The notes beneath the pieces are model-generated. The model was not told the origin of the DNA. It saw nothing but the letters and a program-made list of their open reading frames with translations, and did not search any database. From NCBI GenBank assembly GCA_002280565.1, contig NCEF01000004.1:62001-126000 (forward strand): 64,000 nucleotides of DNA. Direction: 5' to 3'. Made by a program: the position numbers and the translations under genes. The stretch comes from Sphingomonas sp. 32-66-10. Its GTDB lineage: Bacteria; Pseudomonadota; Alphaproteobacteria; Sphingomonadales; Sphingomonadaceae. Within the stretch, counting starts at the first letter, position 1, and every line of letters begins with the position of its first letter. This document shows positions 17,952-27,301 of this stretch, piece by piece.

Positions 17952-19445
17952 ATGGCGACCCCCGACTGGAGCGCGATCGAATCGCTGCCGCGCACCCCGC
18001 TCACCGACCTGTTCGCCGCCGACGCGAACCGCCTCGCGTCGCTCACCACCGACGTCGCGGGCATCCATTTCGACTTTTCCAAGACGCATCTCGACGGCGC
18101 CGCGCTCGACGCATTCGCCGCGCTCGCCAAGGCGACCGACCTGACCGCCAAGCGCGACGCGCTGTTTGCGGGCGAAGCGGTCAACGTGACCGAGGGCCGC
18201 GCCGCCGAACACACCGCCGAACGCGGTGAGGGCAGCGAGGACAGCGTCGCCCGCGCCGCCGCCTATCACGCCCGCATGCGCGGCCTGATCGACGCGATCG
18301 AGGCCGAGGCGCTCGGCCCCGTCCGCCACATCCTGCACATCGGCATCGGCGGTTCCGCGCTTGGGCCAGAGCTGCTGATCGACGCGCTCGGCCGCGACAT
18401 GGACCGCTATGACGTCGCCATCGTCTCCAACATCGATGGCTGCGCGCTGGAAGAGGCGATCGACGCCTTCGACCCGCACGCCACGCTGATCGCGGTCGCG
18501 TCAAAGACCTTTACCACCACCGAAACCCTGCTTAACGCCACCAGCGCGCTCGACTGGATGCGCGAACATGGGGTCGAGGATCCCTATGGCCGCGTGATCG
18601 CGCTCACCGCCGCGCCGGACAAGGCGGTCGAATGGGGTGTCGACGAAACCCGCATCCTCCCGTTCGGCGAGAGCGTCGGCGGGCGCTATTCGCTGTGGTC
18701 GTCGATCGGCTTCCCCGCCGCGATCGCACTTGGCTGGGATGCGTTCGAAGCGATGCTCGACGGCGCGGCTGAAATGGACCGCCATTTCCGCCTGACCGAT
18801 CTGCGCAGCAACGCGCCAGTTCTCGCCGCCTTCGCCGACCTTTATTACACCCAGAATCGCGGGTGCGAGACGCGCGGCGTGTTCGCCTATGACGAACGCC
18901 TGCGCCTCCTCCCCAGCTATCTCCAGCAGCTTGAGATGGAATCGAACGGCAAGTCGGTGACGGCGGACGGCCAGCCCATCGGCCGCGCGACCGCGCCGAT
19001 CACCTGGGGCGGCGTTGGCACCGATGCGCAGCACGCGGTGTTCCAGCTGCTGCATCAGGGCACGCACCTGATCCCGCTCGAATTCCTCGCGGTGATCGAG
19101 GGCGGCGATACCCTGGCGGAGGATCACCACCGCGCGCTGCTGCTCAACTGCTTCGCGCATGGGGCCGCGCTGATGGCCGGCCGCGCCAATGACGACCCCG
19201 CCCGCGCCTATGCCGGCGACCGCCCGTCGATGACGCTCCTGCTCGACGAACTCGACCCGCGCACGCTCGGAGCGCTGATCGCCTTCTACGAACACCGGAC
19301 GTTCGTCAGCGCGGCGCTGCTCGGCATCAACCCGTTCGACCAGTTCGGCGTCGAGCTGGGCAAGGAAATGGCCAAGGCGGCAGAGCGCGGCGGGCAGGAG
19401 TTCGACCCCTCCACCGACGACCTGATCCGGAGAGCCTTCGCATGA
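17952..19445 (+). CDS. pgi: Glucose-6-phosphate isomerase
   Basis: A 497-residue enzyme interconverting glucose-6-phosphate and fructose-6-phosphate. Visible features: HIGIGGSALGPELL (substrate phosphate loop), VASKTFTTTETL, the signature region GGRYSLWSSIGFPAAIALG, and the active-site glutamate region of PSYLQQLEMESNGK. The start ATG at 17952 has AAAGGAG at a good distance. Sphingomonads generally use the Entner-Doudoroff route, where Pgi feeds sugar phosphates back. It is coupled to the next small gene by an ATGA overlap. Confidence 0.97.
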   Translation: MATPDWSAIESLPRTPLTDLFAADANRLASLTTDVAGIHFDFSKTHLDGAALDAFAALAKATDLTAKRDALFAGEAVNVTEGRAAEHTAERGEGSEDSVARAAAYHARMRGLIDAIEAEALGPVRHILHIGIGGSALGPELLIDALGRDMDRYDVAIVSNIDGCALEEAIDAFDPHATLIAVASKTFTTTETLLNATSALDWMREHGVEDPYGRVIALTAAPDKAVEWGVDETRILPFGESVGGRYSLWSSIGFPAAIALGWDAFEAMLDGAAEMDRHFRLTDLRSNAPVLAAFADLYYTQNRGCETRGVFAYDERLRLLPSYLQQLEMESNGKSVTADGQPIGRATAPITWGGVGTDAQHAVFQLLHQGTHLIPLEFLAVIEGGDTLAEDHHRALLLNCFAHGAALMAGRANDDPARAYAGDRPSMTLLLDELDPRTLGALIAFYEHRTFVSAALLGINPFDQFGVELGKEMAKAAERGGQEFDPSTDDLIRRAFA

Positions 19446-19741
19446 GCGACGACGACTATGTCTATGACGACGCGAGCGGCGAATGGGTCCCCGCGTCGCA
19501 GGTGGCTGCCGCTCCGGCGGATGATGCGGTCGAAGTGCGCGACTCGGTCGGCAATTTGCTGGCCGATGGCGATCAGGTGACGCTGATCAAGGACCTGACC
19601 GTCAAAGGCGCAGGGCAAACCCTCAAACGCGGCACCCTGATCAAATCGATCCGCCTGACCGGCGACCCGCAGGAGATCGACTGCAAGTTCGACGGCATCA
19701 AGGGCCTGGTGCTGAGGGCGGAGTTTGTGCGGAAACGCTAA
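19442..19741 (+). CDS. PhnA/YjdM C-terminal domain protein
   Basis: A 99-residue protein with an acidic N-terminus (MSDDDYVYDDASGEWVP) and a C-terminal domain over about residues 30-99: VRDSVGNLLADGDQVTLIKDLTVKG, then LKRGTLIKSIRLTGD. This is the PhnA/YjdM C-terminal domain. The zinc ribbon found at the front of E. coli YjdM is absent. Despite the old name, phosphonate metabolism is not established for this family. The ATG overlaps the pgi stop by 4 bases. Confidence 0.82.
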   Translation: MSDDDYVYDDASGEWVPASQVAAAPADDAVEVRDSVGNLLADGDQVTLIKDLTVKGAGQTLKRGTLIKSIRLTGDPQEIDCKFDGIKGLVLRAEFVRKR

Positions 19742-19752
19742 CCCCACCCCAT

Positions 19753-19859
19753 CGTCACCCCGGCCTTGTGCCGGGGTCCACCGGGAGACGAGGCGCGAAG
19801 CGAGCGGCTAGAGCGCCGGAAGCGCGGCACCGTGGACCCCGGAACAAGTCCGGGGTGAC
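19753..19859. repeat. Second copy of the GTCACCCCGG element
   Basis: The ends match those of the 15993-16124 element: GTCACCCCGGCCTTG on the left and GGAACAAGTCCGGGGTGAC on the right. The middle differs and is shorter (107 against 132 bases). It touches the stop of the next gene on the minus strand. Confidence 0.8.
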
Positions 19860-20290
19860 TAACTATGGTTTAACTTGGACCCGATCAGCGTCGCATCCGA
19901 ACCCTCTCGGCGCATCATCCTCTCAAGCTGGCGCTGAAACTCGGTGACCGAGGGATAGTCGGTCTGGAACCTGCTTTGAGCGAAATTGGCCGGCTCGTAA
20001 TAGTTGGCGAGAAATACATCGGCGATCAAACCGCCCCTGACCCCAGCGGCACTGAGACTGAGCTTCGTCACCGGCGTAAACTTCCCCTCTTCACCAAAGC
20101 CCCATTCACAAACCGCTGGGTTGGTGAACGGATATTGAGACAAGGACGCGGCAAAATCCGTCAGATCCTGCCACTGCACCCACATTCCGTTCCGCCCGCT
20201 GAAATCGGGTGTTTGCAAGCGCGCGAGGAGCCATCCGAAGTCATCATCATCGCGGCTGAACTCATATTCGAAGGTCAGGGCGCAGTTCAT
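19859..20290 (-). CDS. Hypothetical protein, 143 residues
   Basis: No family is recognised. The protein has no signal peptide or membrane segment, is rich in aromatic residues (FGWLLARL, WVQWQDL, CEWGFGEEG) and looks like a small soluble alpha/beta domain. Base composition is somewhat less GC-rich than its neighbours, as in genes gained by transfer. Its stop abuts a dispersed repeat and it faces gor. Small aromatic-rich orphan proteins of this size are sometimes immunity proteins, but no partner toxin is nearby, so that is not claimed. Confidence 0.6.
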   Translation of the reverse strand: MNCALTFEYEFSRDDDDFGWLLARLQTPDFSGRNGMWVQWQDLTDFAASLSQYPFTNPAVCEWGFGEEGKFTPVTKLSLSAAGVRGGLIADVFLANYYEPANFAQSRFQTDYPSVTEFQRQLERMMRREGSDATLIGSKLNHS

Positions 20291-20397
20291 CGCTAGGGAA
20301 TGGCACGCCGATGATGCCCCCGCAATTGCACCACTCGCGTTGGCAATCCCACCCCTTGCCCCTATCTCCCGCTCCGACGACCCAACAGGAGCCCGAC

Positions 20398-21744
20398 ATG
20401 GCCGATTACGACTACGACCTCTTCGTCATCGGTGCAGGCTCCGGCGGCGTCCGCGCCTCCCGCGTTGCCGCCGCGCATGGCGCCAAGGTCGCGATTGCCG
20501 AGGAATATCGCGTCGGCGGCACCTGCGTCATTCGCGGCTGCGTGCCCAAGAAGCTGCTCGTCTATGGCGCGCATTTCGCCGAGGATCTGCACGACGCGCG
20601 CCGCTTTGGCTGGAACGTGCCCGAATGCGACTTCGACTGGACCGTGCTGCGCGACAATGTGCTGAGCGAGGTCGACCGGCTCAACACCGCCTACACCAAC
20701 ACGCTCGACAGCCACGGGGTCGAGATCGTCCACGAACGCGCCACCGTCTCCGGCCCCAACGAAGTCACGCTGGCCAGCGGTCGCACCATCACCGCGGCCA
20801 AGATCCTGATCGCGGTCGGCGCGCGCCCGCTGGTTCCGTCCTGCCCCGGCAACGAACATGGCATCACCTCGAACGAGGTGTTCCACCTCGACGCACTGCC
20901 CAAGCGCGTGCTGATCGCGGGCGCGGGCTATATCGCCAATGAATTTGCCGGCATCTTCAACGAGTTTGGCAGCAAGGTGACGCTGATCAACCGCTCAGAT
21001 GTCATCCTGCGCGGCTATGACGAACAGATTCGCGACCGGCTGCTGCAGATTTCGATGACCAAGGGCATCGACTTCCGCTTCCACGCCGAATTCCGCGGGA
21101 TCGAGAAGAATGCCGATGGCAGCCTGAAGGTCAGCATGACCAACCATGACGATATGGAGGTCGACTGCGTCCTCTTCGCCACCGGCCGCGTCCCCAACAC
21201 CGATGGCCTGGGCCTCGCAGAGGCCGGAGTCGAGCTGGATGCCAAGGGCGCGATCGTGGTCGGCGCCGACAACAAGTCCAGCGTCGATTCGATCTACGCC
21301 GTCGGCGACGTCACCAACCGGGTCCAGCTGACGCCCGTCGCGATCCGCGAGGGACAGGCGTTTGCCGACACCGTGTTCGGCAACAAGCCGACGACGGTCG
21401 ACTACGGCTGCATCCCCTCGGCCGTGTTCAGCCACCCGCCCATCGCCGGCGTCGGCATGACCGAGAGCGAGGCCAAGCAGAAATTCGGCGCGGTAAAGGT
21501 CTATACCTCCGACTTCCGCGCGATGAAGAACGTCCTGGCGAATCGCAACGAACGCGCGCTCTACAAGATGATCTGCGAGCCGACGTCGGGCAAAGTCCTC
21601 GGCCTCCACATGATCGGCCCCGACGCCCCCGAAATCCTTCAGGCGGCGGCAGTGGCGGTGAAGGCAGGCCTGACCAAGGACGATTTCGACCAGACCGTGG
21701 CGCTGCACCCCAGCATGGCGGAAGAGCTTGTTCTCATGAAGTGA
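20398..21744 (+). CDS. gor: Glutathione-disulfide reductase
   Basis: A 448-residue flavoprotein that keeps glutathione reduced using NADPH. Features: FAD-binding GAGSGGVRASR near the start, redox-active cysteines in GGTCVIRGCVPKKL, a second dinucleotide site GAGYIANEFAG, the FAD motif YAVGDVT, and the C-terminal dimer-interface histidine in HPSMAEE. The start ATG at 20398 follows AGGAG. It stands alone, with a long perfect hairpin after the stop. Confidence 0.95.
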   Translation: MADYDYDLFVIGAGSGGVRASRVAAAHGAKVAIAEEYRVGGTCVIRGCVPKKLLVYGAHFAEDLHDARRFGWNVPECDFDWTVLRDNVLSEVDRLNTAYTNTLDSHGVEIVHERATVSGPNEVTLASGRTITAAKILIAVGARPLVPSCPGNEHGITSNEVFHLDALPKRVLIAGAGYIANEFAGIFNEFGSKVTLINRSDVILRGYDEQIRDRLLQISMTKGIDFRFHAEFRGIEKNADGSLKVSMTNHDDMEVDCVLFATGRVPNTDGLGLAEAGVELDAKGAIVVGADNKSSVDSIYAVGDVTNRVQLTPVAIREGQAFADTVFGNKPTTVDYGCIPSAVFSHPPIAGVGMTESEAKQKFGAVKVYTSDFRAMKNVLANRNERALYKMICEPTSGKVLGLHMIGPDAPEILQAAAVAVKAGLTKDDFDQTVALHPSMAEELVLMK

Positions 21745-21775
21745 CCGGGCGCGCAGCGCTCACTTGAGATTTTCG

Positions 21776-21840
21776 CGCACAAAGACACGAAGCCACGAAG
21801 AAGGTGCCCATCCTTCTTCGTGGCTTCGTGTCTTTGTGCG
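21776..21840. terminator. Long perfect hairpin between convergent gor and symporter genes
   Basis: Arms 21776-21804 and 21812-21840 are perfect 29 bp inverted copies with a 7 base loop (TGCCCAT). The sequence (CACAAAGACACGAAGCCACG...) is AT-richer than its surroundings. It probably ends transcription from both sides. It may also be a member of a dispersed palindrome family. Confidence 0.65.
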
Positions 21841-21870
21841 AACAAACAAATCCTGCGGCGCCGTCGAAGC

Positions 21871-23133
21871 TCAAGCCCCCTCGCGCAACAACGCGTCCGC
21901 CTCGCTGTCGGCCTCGCCCTCGCCCGCAATCGCCCGCGTCGCGCCGACGTCCATCGCGACATTGCCGAGCGTGCGGAAGATGTCGGGGATCGTCTCCACC
22001 GCCACCAGCAGCCCCAGCGGCGCGATCGGCACGCCCATCGCGATCGCGATCGGCGCGATCGACGACACGAAGCTGATCGTCCCGGGCAACCCCACCGCGC
22101 CCATCGTCGTGATCGCCGCCGCCGCCCAGCCCGCGGCGATCTGCCCCGCGGTCAGCTCGATCCCGAACCAGTGCGCGACATAGATGGCGACCGCAAAGTT
22201 CATCGCCGGCCCGGTCCAGCGGAACAATGCGACGGCGAGCGGCAGCACCACGCCCGCACGCGCCACCGGAACGCCCAGCGATTCGGTCGAACGCAGCATC
22301 GCCGGCAGGCTGGCGAGCGAGCTTTGCGTCGATGCCGCCACCACCTGGCTCGGCAGGATCGCGCGAATGAACCGCCCCGGCGCCACCTTGGCCACACCCC
22401 AGGCGAACGGCACCGCAAGCAGCCACAGCACCACGCCAACCGCGCACAGAATCGCGACATAATGGAGCAGCGCCCCGAACGCCGCCGTCCCCGCCCGCGC
22501 GCCGACGACATAGGCGAGCGCCCCGACGCCGATCGGCCCCAGCCACAGCACCCAGTTGATCACGACCAGCATCGCATTGCCGATCGCCTGGAAAAACCCG
22601 GTCAGCCGCTCGCGCTCCTCGACCGGCAACCGCGTGATCGCAAAGGCGAACACGGTGGTGAACAGGATCATCGGCAGGAACGCGTCATTGACCGCCGACG
22701 CGATCGGGTTCGACGGCACCAACGCCACGAGGAAGGCGGAGAAGGGCGGAATCTCCCCCGTCGGCGGCGCGGTGCCCAACGCCTCGCTCAACGCCGTGCC
22801 AAGGTCCGCCCCCAGCGGAAAGGCCGACAACAGCCCCAGCGCAATCGCCCCGCCCAGCGCCGATGAAATCCACAACAGTATGATGAAGGTGATGAACGCC
22901 CGCGTCGCCAGCGTGCTCGCCCGCGCCGCCTCCGCCGTCGCGGCAATGCCGGTGATCAGCAGCGACACGACCAACGGCACGATCGTCATCTGTAGTGCGT
23001 GCAGCCACATCGTGCCGATCGGCTGGACCCAGTCGGCGGCGATCAGCGCGCGTTCGGGCGCCAGCGCTGCGGCAATCACCCCGATGGCGAGCGCCAATAT
23101 GAGTGCAACGAAAATACGGGTTGCTTGCGACAT
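21871..23133 (-). CDS. Dicarboxylate/amino acid:cation symporter
   Basis: A 420-residue multi-pass inner-membrane carrier of the DAACS (GltP/DctA) family. Typical pieces are the early [20 protein letters not shown] region, the serine-rich hairpin region SSLASLPAM, and the [18 protein letters not shown] segment with small residues in the substrate site. Substrates in the family are C4-dicarboxylates or acidic amino acids; which one applies here cannot be told. It converges on gor and is divergent from glmM. Confidence 0.88.
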   Translation of the reverse strand: MSQATRIFVALILALAIGVIAAALAPERALIAADWVQPIGTMWLHALQMTIVPLVVSLLITGIAATAEAARASTLATRAFITFIILLWISSALGGAIALGLLSAFPLGADLGTALSEALGTAPPTGEIPPFSAFLVALVPSNPIASAVNDAFLPMILFTTVFAFAITRLPVEERERLTGFFQAIGNAMLVVINWVLWLGPIGVGALAYVVGARAGTAAFGALLHYVAILCAVGVVLWLLAVPFAWGVAKVAPGRFIRAILPSQVVAASTQSSLASLPAMLRSTESLGVPVARAGVVLPLAVALFRWTGPAMNFAVAIYVAHWFGIELTAGQIAAGWAAAAITTMGAVGLPGTISFVSSIAPIAIAMGVPIAPLGLLVAVETIPDIFRTLGNVAMDVGATRAIAGEGEADSEADALLREGA

Positions 23134-23350
23134 GCTCGCCCTTGCGAAAAAGCGGCGCTATGACCGCGCCACGGGAATTGGCTTGTATCGAGATTCAGTT
23201 CAGGCTGAGCCGAAAGTGGTGGTTCTTTACGACCCGGAGCGCAGCGTACTCAAGGTACGTGAGCACCGGAAGCGTGCAGAGCCGCCACTTGCAGGCCAGC
23301 ATGGACTGAAGGTCGATGCAAGCCGGGGCAACGTCGCAAAGCAGGCAGAT

Positions 23351-24691
23351 ATGGCAAGAAAATATTTCGGAACGGACGGAATCCGCGGCAAGACCAATGC
23401 CGGGCACATGACTGCGGCGATGGCGATGAAGGTCGGCATGGCGGCCGGCAAGCATTTCGTGCGCGGCGATCACCGCCACCGCGTGGTGATCGGCAAGGAC
23501 ACCCGCCTGTCGGGCTACATGATCGAAAACGCCCTGGTCGCAGGGTTCGCCAGCGTCGGGATGGACGTGACGCTGGTGGGTCCGATGCCGACGCCGGCAG
23601 TGGCAATGCTCACCCATTCGATGCGCGCCGACCTTGGTGTGATGATCTCTGCCAGCCACAACCCCTATGCCGACAATGGCATCAAGCTGTTCGGACCCGA
23701 TGGCTACAAGCTGTCGGACGAGGATGAAGCGACGATCGAGGCGCTGATCGATGCCGAAATCGATCTCGCCCCCTCGTCCGACATCGGCCGCGTCCGCCGC
23801 GTCGACGACGTCAAGGGCCGCTACATCCACTTCGCCAAGGCAACTTTTCCTGAGGATCTCAGCCTCGACGGGCTCAAGATCGTGATCGATTGCGCCAATG
23901 GTGCCGCCTATCAGGTCGCGCCCTCGGCGCTGTGGGAACTGGGCGCCGAGGTCGTTGCGATCGGCGTGTCGCCCAATGGCAAGAATATCAACGATCAGGT
24001 CGGCTCCACCGCCCCGCTCACGCTGTGCGAGACGGTGGTCGCATCGGGCGCGCATATCGGCATCGCGCTGGACGGCGACGCCGACCGGCTGATCGTCGCG
24101 GATGAACGCGGACAGGTGGTCGATGGTGATCAGCTGATGGCGGCAATCGCCGGCGGCTGGGCGCGCCAGGGACGGCTGGCAGGCGGCGGGCTGGTCGCGA
24201 CGGTCATGTCCAACCTCGGCCTCGAACGCCATCTCGCCGCGCAGGGGTTGGGCCTCATTCGCACCAAGGTTGGCGACCGCCACGTCCTCGAAAAGATGCG
24301 CGCCTCGGGCTATAACGTCGGCGGCGAACAGTCCGGCCACATCATCCTGTCCGATTATGCCACCACCGGCGACGGCCTGATCGCCGCGCTGCAGGTGCTG
24401 GCCGAAATCGTCCGCGCCAGTGCGCCGGCGAGCGAAGTGCTGCACCGCTTCGAACCGCTCCCGCAATTGCTGAAGAATGTCCGCTTCTCGGGCGGCAAAC
24501 CGCTCGAACATGCCGCGGTGCAGGACGTGATCGCCGCTGCCGAGGCCGAACTGGCCGGCACCGGTCGCCTCGTCATCCGTCCATCGGGCACCGAACCGGT
24601 GATCCGCGTGATGGCAGAAGGTGAGGACATGGCGCAGGTCGAGGCAGTCGTGGACCGCATCTGCGACGCGGTGCGCGCGGCGGCGGCGTGA
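23351..24691 (+). CDS. glmM: Phosphoglucosamine mutase
   Basis: A 446-residue enzyme making glucosamine-1-phosphate for UDP-GlcNAc, peptidoglycan and lipopolysaccharide. The N-terminus [13 protein letters not shown] is diagnostic, the phospho-serine loop is [13 protein letters not shown] (Ser near 102), the metal loop DGDADR and the phosphate-binding loop [11 protein letters not shown] are intact. The start at 23351 fixes the family N-terminus, so the open frame further upstream is not coding. It heads a run of closely packed genes (24688-26170). Confidence 0.97.
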   Translation: MARKYFGTDGIRGKTNAGHMTAAMAMKVGMAAGKHFVRGDHRHRVVIGKDTRLSGYMIENALVAGFASVGMDVTLVGPMPTPAVAMLTHSMRADLGVMISASHNPYADNGIKLFGPDGYKLSDEDEATIEALIDAEIDLAPSSDIGRVRRVDDVKGRYIHFAKATFPEDLSLDGLKIVIDCANGAAYQVAPSALWELGAEVVAIGVSPNGKNINDQVGSTAPLTLCETVVASGAHIGIALDGDADRLIVADERGQVVDGDQLMAAIAGGWARQGRLAGGGLVATVMSNLGLERHLAAQGLGLIRTKVGDRHVLEKMRASGYNVGGEQSGHIILSDYATTGDGLIAALQVLAEIVRASAPASEVLHRFEPLPQLLKNVRFSGGKPLEHAAVQDVIAAAEAELAGTGRLVIRPSGTEPVIRVMAEGEDMAQVEAVVDRICDAVRAAAA

Positions 24692-25011
24692 CCGCGACGG
24701 CCGATCCCATCGCCCCCGGCACCGCGCATGCGGTGCCCGCCGACGTCGCAACGGTGCTGCGCGACGACGTCGGTTTGCTGGCGCAATGGGAGAGCCTGAC
24801 CCCGCTCGGTCGCAACGAATTTCTCTGCTGGATCGAGGATGCGAAACAGGCGGCGACCCGCGCGCGGCGCATCGAGCGGATGGGCGAGGAACTGCGCGCG
24901 GGCAAGCGCCGCCCGTGCTGCTGGGCCGGCTGCATCCATCGCACCGACAAGGCGCCGGGCACATGGCAACAGGCCGTTCTGATCGACGGAAAGGCGCCAA
25001 AGCCGCAGTGA
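24688..25011 (+). CDS. YdeI/OmpD-associated (OmdA) domain protein
   Basis: A 107-residue protein starting with GTG in a GTGA overlap with the glmM stop. The core [23 protein letters not shown] followed by [12 protein letters not shown] matches the OmdA (YdeI or OmpD-associated) domain, a small family tied in some bacteria to protection from bacteriocins or cell-surface stress. A CCWAGC segment near residue 78 is less usual. The role here is not known. The coupling to glmM suggests a link to envelope state, which is inference. Confidence 0.7.
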   Translation: MTATADPIAPGTAHAVPADVATVLRDDVGLLAQWESLTPLGRNEFLCWIEDAKQAATRARRIERMGEELRAGKRRPCCWAGCIHRTDKAPGTWQQAVLIDGKAPKPQ

Positions 25012-25064
25012 TCGCGATCCGCAGCTGGCTTTGCATGCGCGCCACGCTGTCCTAAGCTGGGGCC

Positions 25065-25298
25065 ATGCTCGAAATGCGCCCCGACTGCGAACGCTGCGGC
25101 ACCGAACTCCCCGCCGATCAGGGCGGGGCGTTCATCTGTTCGTTCGAATGTACCTTCTGCGCCAATTGCGCGGATGATCTTGACGAGACCTGCCCGAACT
25201 GCGGCGGCGAGCTGCTCGACCGCCCGGCGCGGGTCGGCGACGCGCTCAAAAAGTATCCGGCGAGCACCGCGCGGCGTTTCAGCGGCAACGACAATTGA
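25065..25298 (+). CDS. DUF1272 zinc-ribbon protein
   Basis: A 77-residue protein rich in paired cysteines: CERCG near residue 9, CSFECTFCANC near 25-35, and CPNCG near 44. This is the DUF1272 pattern, a small zinc-binding protein of unknown function. Its stop overlaps the TTG start of the next gene as TTGA. Coding is well supported by the cysteine spacing. Confidence 0.88.
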   Translation: MLEMRPDCERCGTELPADQGGAFICSFECTFCANCADDLDETCPNCGGELLDRPARVGDALKKYPASTARRFSGNDN

Positions 25299-26170
25299 CC
25301 CGCGTCGCCGTCGTCGGCACCGGCGCGGTCGGTGCCAGCATCGCCGCCTGGCTGATCGCCGCGCCGAGCCATGACGTCACGCTCTGCGCACGCACCCCGT
25401 TTACCACGCTGCGGGTCGAGACGCCCGATGGCGTGCTCGAAAGCACCCCGCACCTCCTGACCGATCCCGCCAGCGCCAGCCCGGTCGATTGGGTGCTGGT
25501 GGTGACCAAGACCTATGACGCCCCCGGCGCGCAAGCGTGGCTCGACCGGCTGATCGGCCCGGACACTTATGTCGCGATCCTGCAAAACGGGGTCGAGCAT
25601 TACAGCCGCTTCCCCGGCCTCGACCCGGCGCGCATCGCACCCGTCATCGTCGACATTCCCGCCGAACGCCGCGCGCCCGGCCAAGTCGTTCAGCGCCGCA
25701 GCGGCAGCCTCACCGTCCCCGACGACGCCGCCGGACGCGCCTTCGCCGCTTTGTTCGCGCACAGCCCGATCGACACGATCCTGACCGACGACTGGCTGAC
25801 CGCCGCGTGGCGCAAGCTCGCGGTCAACTGCGCCGGGGCAGTCAACGCCCTCACCCTCCAGCCCGCCGGCATTGCCCGCGACGACGAGGCCGCCGATCTG
25901 ATGCGCGCCCTGATCCGCGAATGCATCGCCGTCGGTCGGGCCGAGGGCGCTACGCTCCCGGACGACCTGCCCGAGCAGGTGGTGAACGGCTATCGCAGCG
26001 GCCCGGCGGATTCGATCAATTCGATCCACGCCGACCGTCTCGCCGGCCGCCCGACCGAAGCCGACGCCCGCAACGGCGTGATCGCGCGACTGGGCGCGCG
26101 GCACGGCATCGATGCGCCACTCAACCGCATGGCGGATGTGGTGCTGAGGAAAGCGGGCCAACCCAGCTAA
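25295..26170 (+). CDS. 2-dehydropantoate 2-reductase-like oxidoreductase (PanE/ApbA family)
   Basis: A 291-residue NADP-binding enzyme with the PanE layout: nucleotide loop VVGTGAVGASIAAWL near residue 5, then AILQNGVEH (near 90), the lysine region AWRKLAVNCAGAVNAL (near 170), and a helical C-terminal domain. PanE reduces ketopantoate in pantothenate synthesis, but this family includes paralogues with other substrates and no other pantothenate gene is nearby. The start is TTG, overlapping the DUF1272 stop. A hairpin follows the stop. Confidence 0.82.
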   Translation: MTRVAVVGTGAVGASIAAWLIAAPSHDVTLCARTPFTTLRVETPDGVLESTPHLLTDPASASPVDWVLVVTKTYDAPGAQAWLDRLIGPDTYVAILQNGVEHYSRFPGLDPARIAPVIVDIPAERRAPGQVVQRRSGSLTVPDDAAGRAFAALFAHSPIDTILTDDWLTAAWRKLAVNCAGAVNALTLQPAGIARDDEAADLMRALIRECIAVGRAEGATLPDDLPEQVVNGYRSGPADSINSIHADRLAGRPTEADARNGVIARLGARHGIDAPLNRMADVVLRKAGQPS

Positions 26171-26193
26171 TCCTCCCCCGCCAGGGGGAGGAT
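26170..26193 (+). terminator. CTCCCC hairpin after the PanE-like gene
   Basis: ATCCTCCCCC, loop GCCA, GGGGGAGGAT, then TGATTGG. The same stem and loop occurs at 54048 and inside the 44551 repeat. It could act as a terminator, but it also belongs to a dispersed hairpin family. Confidence 0.5.
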
Positions 26194-26411
26194 TGATTGG
26201 CCCGCCCTTTCCTACAGCCCCCCGCCTGTGTCATGGCTTGACCACAATGTCCGCGACCACCCAACCTCGACTCCATCGGCCTGATGAACGCGTCGCGCTT
26301 AGGTCGTGCTACGGTCCGGCAACCGTCGCGTCCCCGGCGCGAACCGGTCGCCCTCCCGTTGTCAGCCTGTCGCGTCGCCGTTGCGCATCGGTCGCCCGGA
26401 TGTCGCCCCGG

Positions 26412-26470
26412 TGTCGCGTCGGTGTCGCATCGCAGGCGCGAACCCGCCCGCTCGCAGTCGCTTCACCCAG
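26412..26470 (+). repeat. 59 bp dispersed repeat, copy 1, before thiD
   Basis: TGTCGCGTCGGTGTCGCATC... to ...GTCGCTTCACCCAG resembles the minus-strand sequence of 44361-44419. It lies in a 340-base gap (26171-26512) that otherwise holds the hairpin at 26170 and a run of TCGCG-rich sequence with no credible gene. Confidence 0.6.
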
Positions 26471-26512
26471 ACACACGCCCATTTTCGTCAGCATCGTCCG
26501 GACCGTCGCGCC

Positions 26513-27301
26513 ATGAGCATCCCCCGCATCCTCATCATCGCCGGCTCCGATTCCGGCGGCGGGGCGGGCATCCAGGCTGATATCCGCACCGTCACCATGC
26601 TGGGCGGTCATGCCACCACCGCGATCACCGCGATCACTGCGCAAAACACGCTCGGCGTCACCGCCATCCACCCGGTCCCGGTGGACATCGTGCTGGCGCA
26701 GATCGACGCGATCACTTCCGACATCGGCTGTGACGCGGTGAAGATCGGGATGATCGGGTCGGCAGAGATCGCGCATGCCGTCGCCGACCGGCTCGAGGCG
26801 CTCGACTGCCCGATCGTGTTCGATCCCGTCATGATCGCGACCAGCGGATCGGTGCTCGCCGACCCCGAAACCATCGCCGCATTCGAACGGCTGATGACCA
26901 TCGCGTCCGTAGTAACCCCGAACGTGCCCGAACTCACCGCGCTGGGCGGACGACAGGCGGTGCTCGGCTATGGCTGCCACCTCGCCGAAAAGGGCGGGCA
27001 TAAGGAGGGGCCGACAATCCTCGACCAGCTCTATGCGCCGAAGGACCGGCTGGTGATGGAGATTGAGGCGGAGCGGATCGACACCCCCGACACGCATGGC
27101 ACTGGCTGCACCTTCGCCGCCGCGCTTGCCACCGGTCTCGGCTCGGGCCTGTCGATCGGGGAAGCGTTCATTCAGGCGGTGCGCTTCGTCCGCCTCGCGA
27201 TCCTCAATGCGCCGGGATTGGGCGAAGGCCATGGCCCGGTCGGCCATGCGCTCGGCATGGTGCCGTTCGACGTCGTGGACGAGGACGGTGGCGATGCCTG
27301 A
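26513..27301 (+). CDS. thiD: Hydroxymethylpyrimidine/phosphomethylpyrimidine kinase
   Basis: A 262-residue ribokinase-family enzyme for thiamine synthesis, phosphorylating HMP and HMP-phosphate. Features: IAGSDSGGGAGIQADI near the start, VFDPVMIATSG (near 105), VTPNVPELTALGG, KGGHKEG, and the catalytic DTHGTGCTFAA. The ATG at 26513 (MSIPRILIIAG) sets the family N-terminus. Its end overlaps the rnhB start by 8 bases (ATGCCTGA), so the two are coupled. Confidence 0.94.
   Translation: MSIPRILIIAGSDSGGGAGIQADIRTVTMLGGHATTAITAITAQNTLGVTAIHPVPVDIVLAQIDAITSDIGCDAVKIGMIGSAEIAHAVADRLEALDCPIVFDPVMIATSGSVLADPETIAAFERLMTIASVVTPNVPELTALGGRQAVLGYGCHLAEKGGHKEGPTILDQLYAPKDRLVMEIEAERIDTPDTHGTGCTFAAALATGLGSGLSIGEAFIQAVRFVRLAILNAPGLGEGHGPVGHALGMVPFDVVDEDGGDA

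Noticed and set aside
23195-25045. A minus-strand open frame of 616 codons opposite glmM
   Set aside because: glmM is certain on the plus strand with all motifs. The mirror protein has no family and an odd composition.
26193-26512. Possible small gene or N-terminal extension before thiD
   Set aside because: The frame spans a dispersed repeat also present at 44361, and ThiD homology begins exactly at the ATG at 26513.
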